Assembly (NCBI GenBank): GCA_001768675.1
Contig: MELN01000040.1
Span: 83,870-98,815 of the forward strand
Direction: 5' to 3'
DNA length: 14,946 nucleotides
Source of the DNA: Actinobacteria bacterium RBG_16_64_13
Lineage (GTDB): Bacteria; Actinomycetota; Thermoleophilia; RBG-16-64-13
Shown: piece after piece, positions 1 through 7,687 of the stretch
How positions within the stretch are numbered: the stretch's first letter is position 1
Layout of the letters: every line of letters begins with the position of its first letter
The notes under the pieces: model-generated
What the model saw: only the letters and a program-made list of their open reading frames with translations
What the model was told of the DNA's origin: nothing
The model's database searches: none
Made by a program: the position numbers and the translations under genes

Positions 1-525
1 GCTGTATGCGCCGTAGTCGACCGCGACCTGCTTAGACAGGCTTATCAAGCCGCCCTTTGACGCGCAGTAGGCAGGCATCAGCGGGGGATTCACGATCCCG
101 GCCAGCGACGAGATGTTCACGATGGAACCTCCCCCCGCCTCAATCATATGGGGGATGACCGCCTTCATGAGCAAGAACGGCCCGCTGAGATTGACCTCGA
201 TCACGCGGTCCCACACCCCCGGGTCCAGATCGACGACGCCGGCCAGTGGCTGCTCCATCCCGGCGTTGTTCACGAGGACGTGCAGACCACAGCCGAACTC
301 AAGGGCCGTCTGAACGATCCGCCCCACCCCGGCCCAGTCGGACACGTCGGCCGCGCAGGTCTTCACCCGCTCCGTGGGAAGCGACCCCGCCGCTTCTTCG
401 AGCAGTTCCGGCCGCCGCCCGATTATGCAGACGCGCGCTCCATCGGAGACAAACCGCCGCGCTATCGCCCTGCCGATGCCGGTTCCGCCTCCGGTGACGA
501 TCGCCACCTTGCCTTCCAGGTTCAT
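1..525 (-). CDS. SDR-family NAD(P)-dependent oxidoreductase, 3'-truncated by window edge
   Basis: Short-chain dehydrogenase/reductase with a Rossmann fold; cytosolic. 175 residues are visible and the C-terminus runs off the left edge. The cofactor glycine motif TGGGTGIG is at residues 11-18, the adenine-contact DV at 60-61, NNAG at 86-89, the structural Asn at 112, and the catalytic Ser140, Tyr153 and Lys157 (YxxxK). Strand 2 ends in GRR (36-38); basic residues here usually mean NADP(H) preference, in contrast to the other SDR in this window. The ATG at 525 overlaps the stop codon of the upstream flavoprotein gene as ATGA, and GGGAGG sits about 4 bases before it, so translation is probably coupled. 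It is the last visible gene of the redox module. The substrate is unknown; a hydroxyacyl or alicyclic alcohol/ketone would fit the context. The family call is secure. Confidence 0.93.
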   Translation of the reverse strand, partial: MNLEGKVAIVTGGGTGIGRAIARRFVSDGARVCIIGRRPELLEEAAGSLPTERVKTCAADVSDWAGVGRIVQTALEFGCGLHVLVNNAGMEQPLAGVVDLDPGVWDRVIEVNLSGPFLLMKAVIPHMIEAGGGSIVNISSLAGIVNPPLMPAYCASKGGLISLSKQVAVDYGAYS

Positions 526-1991
526 AGCGCCTCCCAGCGCCCCAAATACTTGAGCGCGCTCTTCCCGGCTATGCGGCCGGAATTCAACGCAAACGCCGAA
601 GCCAGACCCGAGGAACCCTTTATGGGGTAGCTGTCACCGTACATGCCGCCGGCATCGAAGCCGCCCGCATACAGCCCGGGTATGACCTCGTCCTTCTTGT
701 CGAGGACTTCCAGGTTCCCGTTGACCTTGATGCCCCCCATGGTCCCCAGGAACACCGTGTGGGCCCTGACGGCGTAGTAGCGGGGACCGACAAGCGGACG
801 GAGGTACTTGCGGTCTTTGGCGAAGAGCGCGTCGTAGGCGTTGGCGCACGCTTCGTTGTACTCGTCCACGGTCGTTTCAAGCACCGCCGGATCGGCCTCC
901 ATCTTCCCAGCCAATTCCTCGATGGAGTCGGCCGCGAACACGTCCCTGCTTCCGTTTTCGAGCGCGGCCTGGATCTCCTTGCGCAGGTTCACCAGTTTGC
1001 GGCCCGGCAAGGCATCCATGCCCACATTGTTGTCGAGGCCACGATCCGCCACACGCTCGATCACGGAGTCGTCGAAAAGGCTGAACGTATCAGCATTCTT
1101 GCCGTATTTGGCGTTGGCGTTGCCAACCTGAGTGTCCCAGAAGCCGATGCTCTCGTCGCAGAACCGCTCGCCTCGGGCGGTCACCCATAGATCGGGCTGC
1201 GCCGTGGCAAGCTCGAGCTCGCAGCCCATGGCGAATTCCGGGCCGACCGGAGCCACCCGGAACAGCTCTAGGGTGCTGACCCCCTCTTCGGCCGCGCCTG
1301 CTTCCCAGGCCATGCGGATGCCGTCTCCGGCCTTACCCATGTTGCCAACCACGATCAGATTCGCTCCCAGATCGAATCCGGAGTACTTCTTGATCCACTC
1401 CTTGTTGTTGGCAAAACCACCGGTCGCGATCACCACCGCTTTGGCGGCCACTTCCACTTCTTCGCCGTCGTCGTCCACAACGACGCCGCGGACCTTGGCG
1501 CCTTGCTTGAGTAGCGCGGTGACCGGCTTCCCGGAGAAGACCTCCGCGCCCTGGCTCTTCGCCTGGGTGACAAGGGCTTTCACCACCGCTTCCCCTCTGC
1601 CCTTGATGACGTGATAGGTGCGAGGGGAGTCGGGCATGTTGATGGTCGCGTCGGTGAACACCACGCCCTGCTCCTGCAGCCAACTGATGGTGGCGCCGGA
1701 CTCGTTGACGATAGCCCGTACGAGGCGGGGGTTCGCCAGCCAGTGGCTGTACTCCATGACGCCCCGAAAGGCTTCGTCCCGGCTGAAAGTGATGAAGCGC
1801 TCGCGCTGCATCTCGCTTTCGACCGCGAACGTGCCCTGGAAGAAGTTCGATGTGCCCCCGAGTGACCGCTGCTTCTCAAAGACCGCGACCTTAGCCCCGC
1901 CCTCGGCCAGTGTGACGGCCGCGGCCAGACCCGTGGCGCCGGAACCGACTACGACCACATCAACTGTTGAAGGAATCGAGCCCACTGTCAT
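522..1991 (-). CDS. FAD-dependent oxidoreductase, FAD_binding_2 family (KstD-like/flavocytochrome c-like)
   Basis: 489-residue flavoprotein. The dinucleotide motif GSGATG (16-21) is followed by the ribose-binding Glu39 and then GGTSN (45-49), as in the family of fumarate reductase, urocanate reductase and 3-ketosteroid dehydrogenase. The histidine of the fumarate-reductase HTMGG motif is replaced (here GTMGG), and the C-terminal Arg of NRLGG is missing. Instead there is SYPIKG, with Tyr455 and Gly459 in the Tyr-x3-Gly arrangement of ketosteroid dehydrogenase active sites. It is therefore unlikely to be a fumarate reductase; dehydrogenation or ene-reduction of a cyclic or enoyl substrate is more likely. 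There is no signal peptide or haem motif, so it is cytosolic. The start is set by GAGGAG 6 bases upstream. It lies 34 bp after the Fe-S/GltD gene and overlaps the following SDR by 4 bp, suggesting that it trades electrons with that complex. The exact substrate is unknown. Confidence 0.88.
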   Translation of the reverse strand: MTVGSIPSTVDVVVVGSGATGLAAAVTLAEGGAKVAVFEKQRSLGGTSNFFQGTFAVESEMQRERFITFSRDEAFRGVMEYSHWLANPRLVRAIVNESGATISWLQEQGVVFTDATINMPDSPRTYHVIKGRGEAVVKALVTQAKSQGAEVFSGKPVTALLKQGAKVRGVVVDDDGEEVEVAAKAVVIATGGFANNKEWIKKYSGFDLGANLIVVGNMGKAGDGIRMAWEAGAAEEGVSTLELFRVAPVGPEFAMGCELELATAQPDLWVTARGERFCDESIGFWDTQVGNANAKYGKNADTFSLFDDSVIERVADRGLDNNVGMDALPGRKLVNLRKEIQAALENGSRDVFAADSIEELAGKMEADPAVLETTVDEYNEACANAYDALFAKDRKYLRPLVGPRYYAVRAHTVFLGTMGGIKVNGNLEVLDKKDEVIPGLYAGGFDAGGMYGDSYPIKGSSGLASAFALNSGRIAGKSALKYLGRWEAL

Positions 1992-2025
1992 CCCTTTCTC
2001 CTCAAGTTTCCCCTGCCACGGCAGA

Positions 2026-4137
2026 TCAGTAGCTCCCCCAGAATTCCACTGTCTTGATCTTCAGTCTCAGATCGCATTGTAGACACCGCGTCGACTCGTC
2101 AGCGGCCGCGCCCTCTTCCAGGCCCATCGCAACGGTGCAGAAGTTGCCCACACGATCCTCGGGTAGGGCGCAAGAACCCGCCACTCGGCTCAAGGCCGCG
2201 AAGCCCTTCCCAGGCCCCAGACAGGGCATGGGCTCAACCTGAGGGGCCAGTTTCTTGTCGATCCTGCCGCTGCCGCCCAGAAAACGGTCGAGAGCGACCG
2301 CGGCCTTTCTCCCGGAGGCAATGGCTTTGATCACCGAGGCAGTGCCCGAGACCGCATCTCCGGCTGCGAACACTCCCTCCCGGTTGGTGGAGAGGGTGAC
2401 CGGGTCGGCGCCGATGAGGCTGCGGTCGGTGACCTCGACACCGAATCCCTCGGGTACGTCCGGATGCTGGCCCATGGCGAAGATAACCGTGTCGGCTTCC
2501 ACCGCGTGCCGCGATCCGTCGATGACTTCGATCTGCGGGACGTTCTCCTCGTCGAAGCAGAATGATGCAACATCGAGGAACTCCACGCCCGCGACTCTCC
2601 CGGCACGGTCGAGGATCCGAGTGGAGGTGTGCGACGGTCGTATGACGATACCTTCGTCCTCGCCCTGCTCGATCTCGTCGGCACTGGCCGGCATGTTCTC
2701 TCTACATTCGAGGCAGGCCATGTGCACCTCTGCCGCGCCGAGGCGGCGCGCCACCCGAGCGCAATCGAAGGCGACGTTGCCACCACCCAGGACTACTACC
2801 TTCTTGCCCACAGCCGCGTCATTCCCGAGATTGACGTCTCTCAGGAACTCCGTGCTTATCAACGCGCCCTCGCTGCTTGCCCCCGGAATGACGAGCTTCT
2901 GGCCCGTGTGGGCGCCGACGGCCACCAGAACGGCGTCGTAGCCCTGTTCCAGAAGCTCGTCGATCGATTCGACCCGGGTGCCGGTGTCGATCACCACACC
3001 CATGTCCTCGATATCCCTGATCTCGCCCTCGAGCACCTCCCGCGGCAGTCGATACCCCGGGATCCCGTAGCGCAGCATGCCCCCCGCTTCGGGGAGCGAC
3101 TCGAACACGGTCACCTCGTGACCTTGCAGCCTAAGGTAGTACGCTGCCGTCAGCCCGGCCGGGCCGGAGCCGACGACTGCCACCCGTTTGTCCGTGGGCG
3201 GATCGGGACTCACGTTCTGCTTCCACAGGCCGTCATCATGCTCGGCCGCGAAGCGCTTCAGTTCCCTGATCGAGATCGGCTGGTTGATCTCACCCCTCCG
3301 GCACTCCGCCTCGCAGGGATGATCGCAGACGTAGCCGAGGACCTTGGGGAAAGGCACCTTCTCCCGGATCACCTCGAGAGCCGCCGGGTAGTCGCCGTCT
3401 TTGATGAAGCGCACGTACCGGGGAACGTCTATCTCCGCCGGGCAGGCGCCTCTGCACGGCACCAAGGCCGCCTTGCGGTTCTTGTCTGCGACCAACTCTT
3501 GTTTGTCCTGGATCGCGCCCGTGGGACACACCTCGGCGCAGGCGCCACAGAAGCGGCAGCCCGTTTCGGCCAGCGGTCCGGCGTCGTCCGTATAGGTGTA
3601 GAACTCCCTGCCCCGCTTCTTATAGTAGAGGACCCCGACACCGCGCAGCTCCCAACACGCCCGCACGCAGCGCCCGCAGAGAACGCACTTGTTGGGGTCA
3701 TGGATGAAGAGCGGATTGCTGCTGTCCACAGGCAGCAGCTTGGCCCGCCGGCGCACACTCGACTCCTCGACCCCCAGGTACTGCTTGAGAGACTGGAGCT
3801 CACAGTTCAAGTACTTCTGACAAGTGCCGCAATCGACGGGGTGCCCGGCCAGCAGAAGCTCCATCGCCAGACGGCGGCCCCGGGAGATCGGCTCCGACTG
3901 TGTCCGTACGACCATGCCCTCACTGACCGGAGTCACACACGAGGTGGGCAGGCCGCCGACTCCCTCGATCTCGATCACACACAATCCGCACACCCCGGCC
4001 GGGGGAAGATCCGGATGGTCGCACAGATGCGGCACGTAGATCGCGTTCTCGAGCGCCGCCTCGAGCACGCTGGCGCCGGCGCGCGTCTCGACTTCCCGGC
4101 CGTCGATGGTGAGCCTGATCGGCGACTGCTTGGTCAT
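2026..4137 (-). CDS. NuoG N-terminus/GltD fusion: multi-cluster Fe-S NAD(P)-dependent FAD oxidoreductase
   Basis: 703-residue cytosolic redox subunit. A NuoG-like N-terminus has a [2Fe-2S] site (C39, C50, C53, C67) and a His-Cys3 [4Fe-4S] site (H99, C103, C106, C112). Two ferredoxin-type sites follow: C151/C154/C157/C161 and C194/C197/C200/C204. From about residue 225 it is a glutamate-synthase-beta (GltD/NfnB) module, with Fe-S cysteines C228, C232, C271, C275 and C279, FAD motif GSGPAG (323-328) and NAD(P) motif GGGNVA (451-456). A C-terminal CLQC pair lies at 685-688. The YRRSRE-type NADPH motif of GltD is replaced by CLECRE (475-480), which argues for NAD(H). The start at 4137 forms an ATGA overlap with the upstream NuoF-like gene; an in-frame ATG at 4155 is an alternative. 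The domain order resembles subunits of electron-bifurcating transhydrogenases. Partner and direction are inferred. Confidence 0.9.
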   Translation of the reverse strand: MTKQSPIRLTIDGREVETRAGASVLEAALENAIYVPHLCDHPDLPPAGVCGLCVIEIEGVGGLPTSCVTPVSEGMVVRTQSEPISRGRRLAMELLLAGHPVDCGTCQKYLNCELQSLKQYLGVEESSVRRRAKLLPVDSSNPLFIHDPNKCVLCGRCVRACWELRGVGVLYYKKRGREFYTYTDDAGPLAETGCRFCGACAEVCPTGAIQDKQELVADKNRKAALVPCRGACPAEIDVPRYVRFIKDGDYPAALEVIREKVPFPKVLGYVCDHPCEAECRRGEINQPISIRELKRFAAEHDDGLWKQNVSPDPPTDKRVAVVGSGPAGLTAAYYLRLQGHEVTVFESLPEAGGMLRYGIPGYRLPREVLEGEIRDIEDMGVVIDTGTRVESIDELLEQGYDAVLVAVGAHTGQKLVIPGASSEGALISTEFLRDVNLGNDAAVGKKVVVLGGGNVAFDCARVARRLGAAEVHMACLECRENMPASADEIEQGEDEGIVIRPSHTSTRILDRAGRVAGVEFLDVASFCFDEENVPQIEVIDGSRHAVEADTVIFAMGQHPDVPEGFGVEVTDRSLIGADPVTLSTNREGVFAAGDAVSGTASVIKAIASGRKAAVALDRFLGGSGRIDKKLAPQVEPMPCLGPGKGFAALSRVAGSCALPEDRVGNFCTVAMGLEEGAAADESTRCLQCDLRLKIKTVEFWGSY

Positions 4138-5432
4138 GTGCTTGTAGATGGGCATCGCTTGTCTTTGATGTGCGCATCGTAATCGCCGGCGAACAGCTCG
4201 ATGCTGCTGAGGACCGGGGCGGCGGCGCTCTTGCCGAGACCGCAGATGCTGTTGCTCCTCATGAACTCGCAGAGCTCCCCGATCATCTCCATGTCTTTGG
4301 CCTCGCCCTTGGACTCCGCGATGTCGCTCAGCATGTCCGCCAGCTGGTAGGTGACCTCCCGGCACGACACGCATTTCCCGCAGGACTGCCGCTCGAGATA
4401 CAACATGACGTCCCGGGCCATTTCCACGGCGCAGCGATCCCCGCCGAACATCTCGACGCTCGCCGAGCCCATGGCCGCGCCGGCTTCTTGCAGCGCCTCG
4501 TAGGTGATGGGCGTTTGAAGGCCGGACCCCGCGAGGAACACCCCGGTTGGCCCGCCGAACTGCACAGCTTTGAGGTCCAGGTCGCTCAGAGGCACGCCCT
4601 CCGCCGCCTCGGTCACGGCGGCAATCGTTGTGCCAAGCGGCACTTCCAAGGTGCAACTGCCGCTCACCCCGCCGAAGACTGTGACCACCTTGGTTCCGCA
4701 TCCGCCGCCCGCTAGGCCGCCCGGGCCGGTCACCGCCGGGTGCTCCTGAAAGATGGCGGAAACGTTCGCCAGGGTCTCGGCACTGTTGACCAGTGTCGGC
4801 TTGCCATAGAGACCACGCACCGCGGGATACACCGACCGCCGATAAGGCAGGAGCTGCTTCCCCTCCAAGGCCTGAAGCAGGGCCGTCTCCTCCCCCGCGA
4901 CCAGTGAACCGGCGATCTCCTTGATCGCGATGTCGCAAGAGAACTCTGACTCAAGAATGCCGCTCCCCAACAGGCCGCGCTCTCTCAGCGCCTCGAGCGC
5001 CTCCTGGAGCACGGTGAGCTCCCCGGTGTACTCGGTGTTGATGCACACGAAGCAGTGCGCGGCCCCGACAGCGTAGGCCCCGATCAGCAGTCCCTCCAGG
5101 ACGGAGTAAGGGTCGCCGCCCAACAGGAGCCGCGCCGTCCGTGCCCGTGGGTCGGCATCGACGGCGTTGCAGACCGCGTACTTTTCTTCTCCCTCGGCGT
5201 CGTGACAGATCTGCCACTTCGCGGCCGCCAGGTAGCCGGCGCCTCCCCTCCCTTGCAGTCCGGATGAGCGCAACTTTGCGATGACGCCCTCGCGCCCCAG
5301 CCCGAGGGCGCGCTCAAGGCCAGAATAGCCGTGGCACTCCGCGATGTACGCGTTCAAGTCCCGAGGGTCGATGCGGCCGCAGTTCCGCAGAGCGACGCTG
5401 TGCTCGGACGCGCGCTCATGTTCGTAGCGCAT
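4134..5432 (-). CDS. NuoF-like FMN/[4Fe-4S] NADH-dehydrogenase-type subunit, divergent pocket
   Basis: 432 residues, the length of NuoF without the extra fused domains seen in hydrogenase subunits such as HydB/HndC. The FMN loop GRGGAGY is at 61-67, AGEETALLQALEG at 179-191 and GKPTLVN at 210-216. The [4Fe-4S] ligands are C351, C354, C357 and C397. The canonical NADEGxPG segment that contacts FMN and NADH is degraded to NAVDADPR (89-96), and the usual FPTG after the glycine loop is YLAA, so NADH binding may be altered or lost. No NuoE-like thioredoxin-fold gene is next to it. I chose ATG 5432 because AAGGCAGG lies 3 bases before it and the gap to the upstream SDR is then 23 bp; ATG 5483 would give a 28-bp overlap. 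It overlaps the Fe-S/GltD gene by 4 bp, so the two probably form one complex. Confidence 0.88.
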   Translation of the reverse strand: MRYEHERASEHSVALRNCGRIDPRDLNAYIAECHGYSGLERALGLGREGVIAKLRSSGLQGRGGAGYLAAAKWQICHDAEGEEKYAVCNAVDADPRARTARLLLGGDPYSVLEGLLIGAYAVGAAHCFVCINTEYTGELTVLQEALEALRERGLLGSGILESEFSCDIAIKEIAGSLVAGEETALLQALEGKQLLPYRRSVYPAVRGLYGKPTLVNSAETLANVSAIFQEHPAVTGPGGLAGGGCGTKVVTVFGGVSGSCTLEVPLGTTIAAVTEAAEGVPLSDLDLKAVQFGGPTGVFLAGSGLQTPITYEALQEAGAAMGSASVEMFGGDRCAVEMARDVMLYLERQSCGKCVSCREVTYQLADMLSDIAESKGEAKDMEMIGELCEFMRSNSICGLGKSAAAPVLSSIELFAGDYDAHIKDKRCPSTST

Positions 5433-5435
5433 CAA

Positions 5436-5443
5436 CCTGCCTT
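5436..5443 (-). promoter_or_regulatory. Ribosome binding site deciding the NuoF-like start
   Basis: AAGGCAGG reads on the minus strand in the 23-bp gap after the SDR stop codon (TAG, 5458-5456) and lies 3 bases before ATG 5432. It supports this start over the in-frame ATG at 5483, which would begin inside the SDR gene. Confidence 0.5.
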
Positions 5444-5455
5444 CGCTTCTTTCAC

Positions 5456-6214
5456 CTAGGTCATGCCTGAAATCCGGATGCATTGTCCGACGATGTGTCT
5501 CGACACATCCGACACCAAGAAAGCGACCAGATTCCCGATATCCTCAGGGGTAATGGTCCTGCCGGCCGCGTCCCATTCCGCGGCGTGCGCGATGTACTCG
5601 TCAGAGAAGCCGCCTGCCGCAGCCAGGAAGTTGGTATTCCCGAGCCCCGGCGCGATGCAGTTGACGTTGATGCCTGAGTCGGCGACTTCCAACGCGATTG
5701 CCCCGCTCAGGTTGATGATTCCGGCCTTGGCCGCGCCGTAGACAGCTCCCTTGGGCACGCTGATGACCCCCGCGACGGAGGCCATCGTGATTATCTTGCC
5801 CTGTTGGCGCTCGAGCATGTGGGGGAGGACCGCTTGCGTGCAGTGCATGGTCCCTCTGAGATTGACGTCAAGCCCAAGGTCCCAGTCGGCTTCAGTGGAC
5901 TCGACAAAGGGCACGGGCCTCGTGCCGACCCCGGCATTGTTGACCAGGATGTCTATGTTGTGAAACCGGTCCAGAATCTGCTCGACCACGGTCCTGACTT
6001 GATCACGGTCCGTCACGTCCACTTCCAACGCAAGCGCCCTACAGCCTTGCTCCCTGACCGACGCAGTAGTGAGTTCCGCGCCCGCCAGATCCTTGTCGCA
6101 GACGACGATGTCACAGCCCTCTCTGGCTAGGGTCAGGGCGATTCCCCGGCCGAAGCCTCTCTGGCTGCCGGCGCCGGTGATGATCGCTACTCTTCCTGCT
6201 AGTCCTAGATCCAT
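5456..6214 (-). CDS. SDR-family oxidoreductase, NAD(H)-type
   Basis: 252-residue classical-length short-chain dehydrogenase. The cofactor loop TGAGSQRGFG (13-22) is longer than the usual TGxxxGxG. Asp40 at the end of strand 2 points to NAD(H). DV is at 66-67, NNAG at 92-95, Asn118, and catalytic Ser146, Tyr159 and Lys163. The C-terminus (GQCIRISGMT) has the usual SDR end form, where many members have a GG-D dimer motif. It follows the demethylase-like gene by 40 bp and precedes the NuoF-like gene by 23 bp, so it belongs to the same transcription unit. A role in oxidising an alcohol intermediate to NADH and a ketone is a reasonable inference, but no substrate can be read from the sequence. A weak purine-rich stretch precedes ATG 6214. 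Confidence 0.93.
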   Translation of the reverse strand: MDLGLAGRVAIITGAGSQRGFGRGIALTLAREGCDIVVCDKDLAGAELTTASVREQGCRALALEVDVTDRDQVRTVVEQILDRFHNIDILVNNAGVGTRPVPFVESTEADWDLGLDVNLRGTMHCTQAVLPHMLERQQGKIITMASVAGVISVPKGAVYGAAKAGIINLSGAIALEVADSGINVNCIAPGLGNTNFLAAAGGFSDEYIAHAAEWDAAGRTITPEDIGNLVAFLVSDVSRHIVGQCIRISGMT

Positions 6215-6254
6215 GGTGCTCTCTTATGCCTTCTTGTGACCAAGAACGTTGCCT

Positions 6255-7631
6255 TCAGACCAGGCGGGGTATCTTCTCCACGTCGACCTTGTCGTTGCGC
6301 TCCACCTGCAGGTAGGGGAATCGAGCCACGGTGGCACGGATCTCCTTCTGCCGCGACCCGGGGCTGCCCCAGAGCACGACGACCTCGGTGCCGATCTTGG
6401 CGAGGTCCCGCTCGATGAAGCCGAGCGAGATCATGCGCCGGTAGGTCTGGCTGACGGCACGGCCCGAGGAGAAGCCGACCTCCCGTCCGTCCTTCATCAC
6501 TTTGTCCTGGTGGTAGGTGAAGGCGCGGATCTGACCGGTCGCCTGGTCCAGGGTGCCGGGGTCGTAGCGGATGTCGTTGGGCCGGTCGGAGATAGGCTCG
6601 TAGGGCTCCTCGTCGCGGAACTGCGAGGCGTAGACATCGGCCACGTCCTCGGTGTTCCACTCCAGGGTGGCCACGGTGCGTCGCGGCGCCTTGGCCATCT
6701 CCTGCAGAGCCTGCTTGCCGACGAAGTCATGGTCCCACTTGATGCGATTCTCCCAGCCGGTGTCGAACGGAGTCACATACCGCGCCTTGATGTCGCCGCC
6801 CATGCTGCCCAGCAGCCGCGGCTGGTACTGCATCCACCCGGCGCCCGGGCGAGCGTCGAGGTAGGCGGCAAAGCCGGCGTCCTCGTACCAGGGGTAGGGG
6901 AAGTGGTAGTAGGCCTGGGGGAAGCCGTCCTCGGTGTGGTTGAGCATGTAGGCGACTTGGCCCAACTTCTGCATACCCAGGCCCCGGCCCGCCTCCCAGA
7001 TGGCGTTGAACACGTCCTGGCCGTCGCCGACGTCGCCGTGGACTTCGTAGGCGAGCGATCCGGCCATGCCCAAACGAAAGATCCGCACATCGGCGTTGCC
7101 GATCCTCGCCATGCGGTGTCGGCCGAAGTTGATGTCGTGCAGATCCGCGCCCGCGGCCCGCTCCAAGATCTCCAGAGACTTGGGCCCCGCCACTTGGAAG
7201 AGGAACCTCTGGCCCATGAGGTCCTCGCCCACCGCGTCGTAGGAACCCTTGGAGAGCGCGTAGTCGATATAGGGAGAGAGCCAGCAGGTGTAGAACTCAT
7301 CCTGGGCGACGCGCATCACGACGCCGTCCATCATGATCCGGCCCTGCGGGTCACACATGATCCCGTGGCGGAACCCGCCCACGGGCATTGTGGCGAAGTC
7401 GTTGACGAAGTTCTCGCTGAAGAAGCGCTCGGCGTCGGGGCCCTTCACCGTATAGGCCGGCCCCCACGTTATCGCCGCCCCAAGATACGCGCCGTTCTTC
7501 CACGACTGGGACTCCTCGCGCCAGCCGTCGTACTCCATGGGCCCCTGAAGCGGTCCAAGCATCGCGAAGCTCTTGACGTCGCCGTGAAACGGTATCACGG
7601 GGTTGAAGGGGATAAGGGTGGGCTGAGTCAT
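6255..7631 (-). CDS. GcvT/LigM-family tetrahydrofolate-dependent demethylase-like protein
   Basis: 458 residues, close to vanillate/3-O-methylgallate O-demethylase LigM and longer than glycine-cleavage GcvT. From recalled LigM sequence I match WREESQSWKNG (37-47), the GRIMMDGVV block (97-105), FQVAGPK (145-151), RLGMAGSLAYEV (186-197), KWDHDFVGKQAL (298-309) and EWNTEDVADVYASQF (324-338). Family members move a methyl group from an O-, N- or S-methyl donor to tetrahydrofolate. Tyr-rich segment 241-249 lies roughly where LigM carries its catalytic tyrosine; this placement is unverified. AAGGAG at 7644-7639 with a 7-base spacer fixes the start. The neighbours (SDR, aldo/keto reductase, ABM protein) fit a catabolic operon. 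The donor could be a methoxy-aromatic, a methylamine-type or a sulfonium compound; sarcosine- or DMSP-type demethylases are the main alternatives. Confidence 0.82.
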   Translation of the reverse strand: MTQPTLIPFNPVIPFHGDVKSFAMLGPLQGPMEYDGWREESQSWKNGAYLGAAITWGPAYTVKGPDAERFFSENFVNDFATMPVGGFRHGIMCDPQGRIMMDGVVMRVAQDEFYTCWLSPYIDYALSKGSYDAVGEDLMGQRFLFQVAGPKSLEILERAAGADLHDINFGRHRMARIGNADVRIFRLGMAGSLAYEVHGDVGDGQDVFNAIWEAGRGLGMQKLGQVAYMLNHTEDGFPQAYYHFPYPWYEDAGFAAYLDARPGAGWMQYQPRLLGSMGGDIKARYVTPFDTGWENRIKWDHDFVGKQALQEMAKAPRRTVATLEWNTEDVADVYASQFRDEEPYEPISDRPNDIRYDPGTLDQATGQIRAFTYHQDKVMKDGREVGFSSGRAVSQTYRRMISLGFIERDLAKIGTEVVVLWGSPGSRQKEIRATVARFPYLQVERNDKVDVEKIPRLV

Positions 7632-7687
7632 TCTGCATCTCCTTCCCGGGGGTTGCCCAGCGTCGTCCTACCAGTGAGCCGGCCGAT

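Noticed and set aside
522..1991. Calling the flavoprotein a fumarate reductase/succinate dehydrogenase subunit
   Set aside because: Key catalytic His and Arg motifs are missing and there is no partner iron-sulfur or membrane subunit.
2629..4182. Long plus-strand open frame (517 codons) opposite the Fe-S/GltD gene
   Set aside because: Antisense shadow in GC-rich DNA; the minus-strand frame has clear cysteine motifs and Rossmann domains, while this translation shows no recognisable domain.
4138..4938. In-frame N-terminal extension of the Fe-S/GltD gene up to 4938
   Set aside because: It would lie entirely inside the NuoF-like gene in another frame, and its product is Arg/Gly-rich without domains. 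The [2Fe-2S] domain begins just after ATG 4137.
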